DNA of 5,566 nucleotides from Comamonadaceae bacterium (GTDB lineage: Bacteria > Pseudomonadota > Gammaproteobacteria > Burkholderiales > Burkholderiaceae_C): positions 1 to 5,566 of the forward strand of contig CANCCF010000242.1 of the NCBI GenBank assembly GCA_947374485.1, given 5' to 3'. The notes beneath the pieces are model-generated. The model was not told the origin of the DNA and searched no databases. It saw only the letters and a program-made list of their open reading frames with translations. Made by a program: the position numbers and the translations under genes. Positions 5,480-5,566 of this stretch are shown one piece after another. The first letter of the stretch is position 1, and every line of letters starts with the position of its first letter.

Positions 5480-5566
5480 TGTCACAGAGTTCAGCTAACT
5501 GCGCATTCCGGCGAATCCGTCCACCTGCTTCAGTGGAAACGAAGCCGTTAAAACGGCCCCAACCCT
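5480..5566. mobile_element. Possible IS21-family element end
   Basis: The stretch from TGTCACAG (5480) onward contains GCATTCCGGCGAATCCGTCCAC (5502-5523), shown here only by its position and the ATTCCG and CCGTCCAC words. A looser second unit, TTCAGTGGAAACGAAGCCGT, lies at 5529-5548. Ends of IS21-type elements carry several such ATTCCG...CCGTCCAC repeats; this resemblance is from memory. GCCGTT-AA-AACGGC (5544-5557) adds an inverted repeat. The istA/istB genes would lie to the right, outside the window. The exact outer end is uncertain. Confidence 0.35.

Larger units (their letters stand above)
5328..5566. mobile_element. Probable end of a mobile element inserted in ybgC (continues beyond window)
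   Basis: Homology to YbgC stops near 5325-5330. From 5331 to 5455 the sequence has 41 G or C in 125 bases by hand count, far below the flanking genes. The candidate terminus reads TGACAAATAATTTAGACAG from 5328, with the TG dinucleotide common at transposon ends and tandem internal repeats as in Tn7/Tni-type elements. No transposase gene, matching right end or target duplication is in the window. The sole evidence is therefore the broken gene, the composition shift and the repeats. Confidence 0.5.

Noticed and set aside
1..5566. CRISPR array, rRNA or phage structural genes
   Set aside because: No regularly spaced repeats of CRISPR length, no rRNA-like segments and no phage-type proteins were seen. 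The only spaced repeats are the two copies at 5326-5376.

Overview
The window looks like the chromosome of a betaproteobacterium in Burkholderiales, most likely Comamonadaceae (Rhodoferax-, Polaromonas- or Curvibacter-like). This rests on the GC-rich third codon positions, the protein flavour of PepN and Fbp, and a gene order (HAD phosphatase, pepN, fbp, tRNA-Thr) that I recall from that family. Genus-level assignment is inference.

Positions 1-4180 are ordinary, tightly packed housekeeping sequence on the plus strand. They hold the 3' end of a HAD-family phosphatase, a full-length M1 aminopeptidase N whose start overlaps the HAD stop by 17 bases, and, 21 bases later, a full-length class I fructose-1,6-bisphosphatase. 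A tRNA-Thr(CGU) gene follows, whose likely -10 box lies on the fbp stop codon. A textbook intrinsic terminator with a GCAA loop and a T6 run closes the block. PepN serves peptide turnover and Fbp gluconeogenesis or sugar-phosphate cycling. They share transcription rather than a pathway.

Positions 4181-4976 hold small genes. One is a minus-strand gene for a 58-residue, highly charged, probably coiled-coil protein, short enough for length cut-offs to miss. A divergent spacer of about 200 bases follows. Then come two plus-strand genes coupled by an ATGA overlap: a 64-residue acidic protein and a 62-residue protein with one membrane segment and a glutamine-rich tail. I recognise none of the three.

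Positions 5010-5327 on the minus strand encode most of a YbgC/4-hydroxybenzoyl-CoA-type hotdog thioesterase, which loses homology abruptly at its 5' side near 5325-5330. Beyond that point base composition falls to about 33% GC for roughly 125 bases. The boundary carries a two-copy direct repeat (TATGAC-N9-AGAC) resembling the tandem transposase-binding ends of Tn7/Tni-type transposons. Further right are a perfect 14-base palindrome and, from about 5480, GC-richer sequence resembling the repeat-bearing end of an IS21-family element. The right edge is therefore best read as the start of a mobile region, possibly nested elements, that has broken ybgC. No transposase gene lies inside the window, so the element type remains inference.
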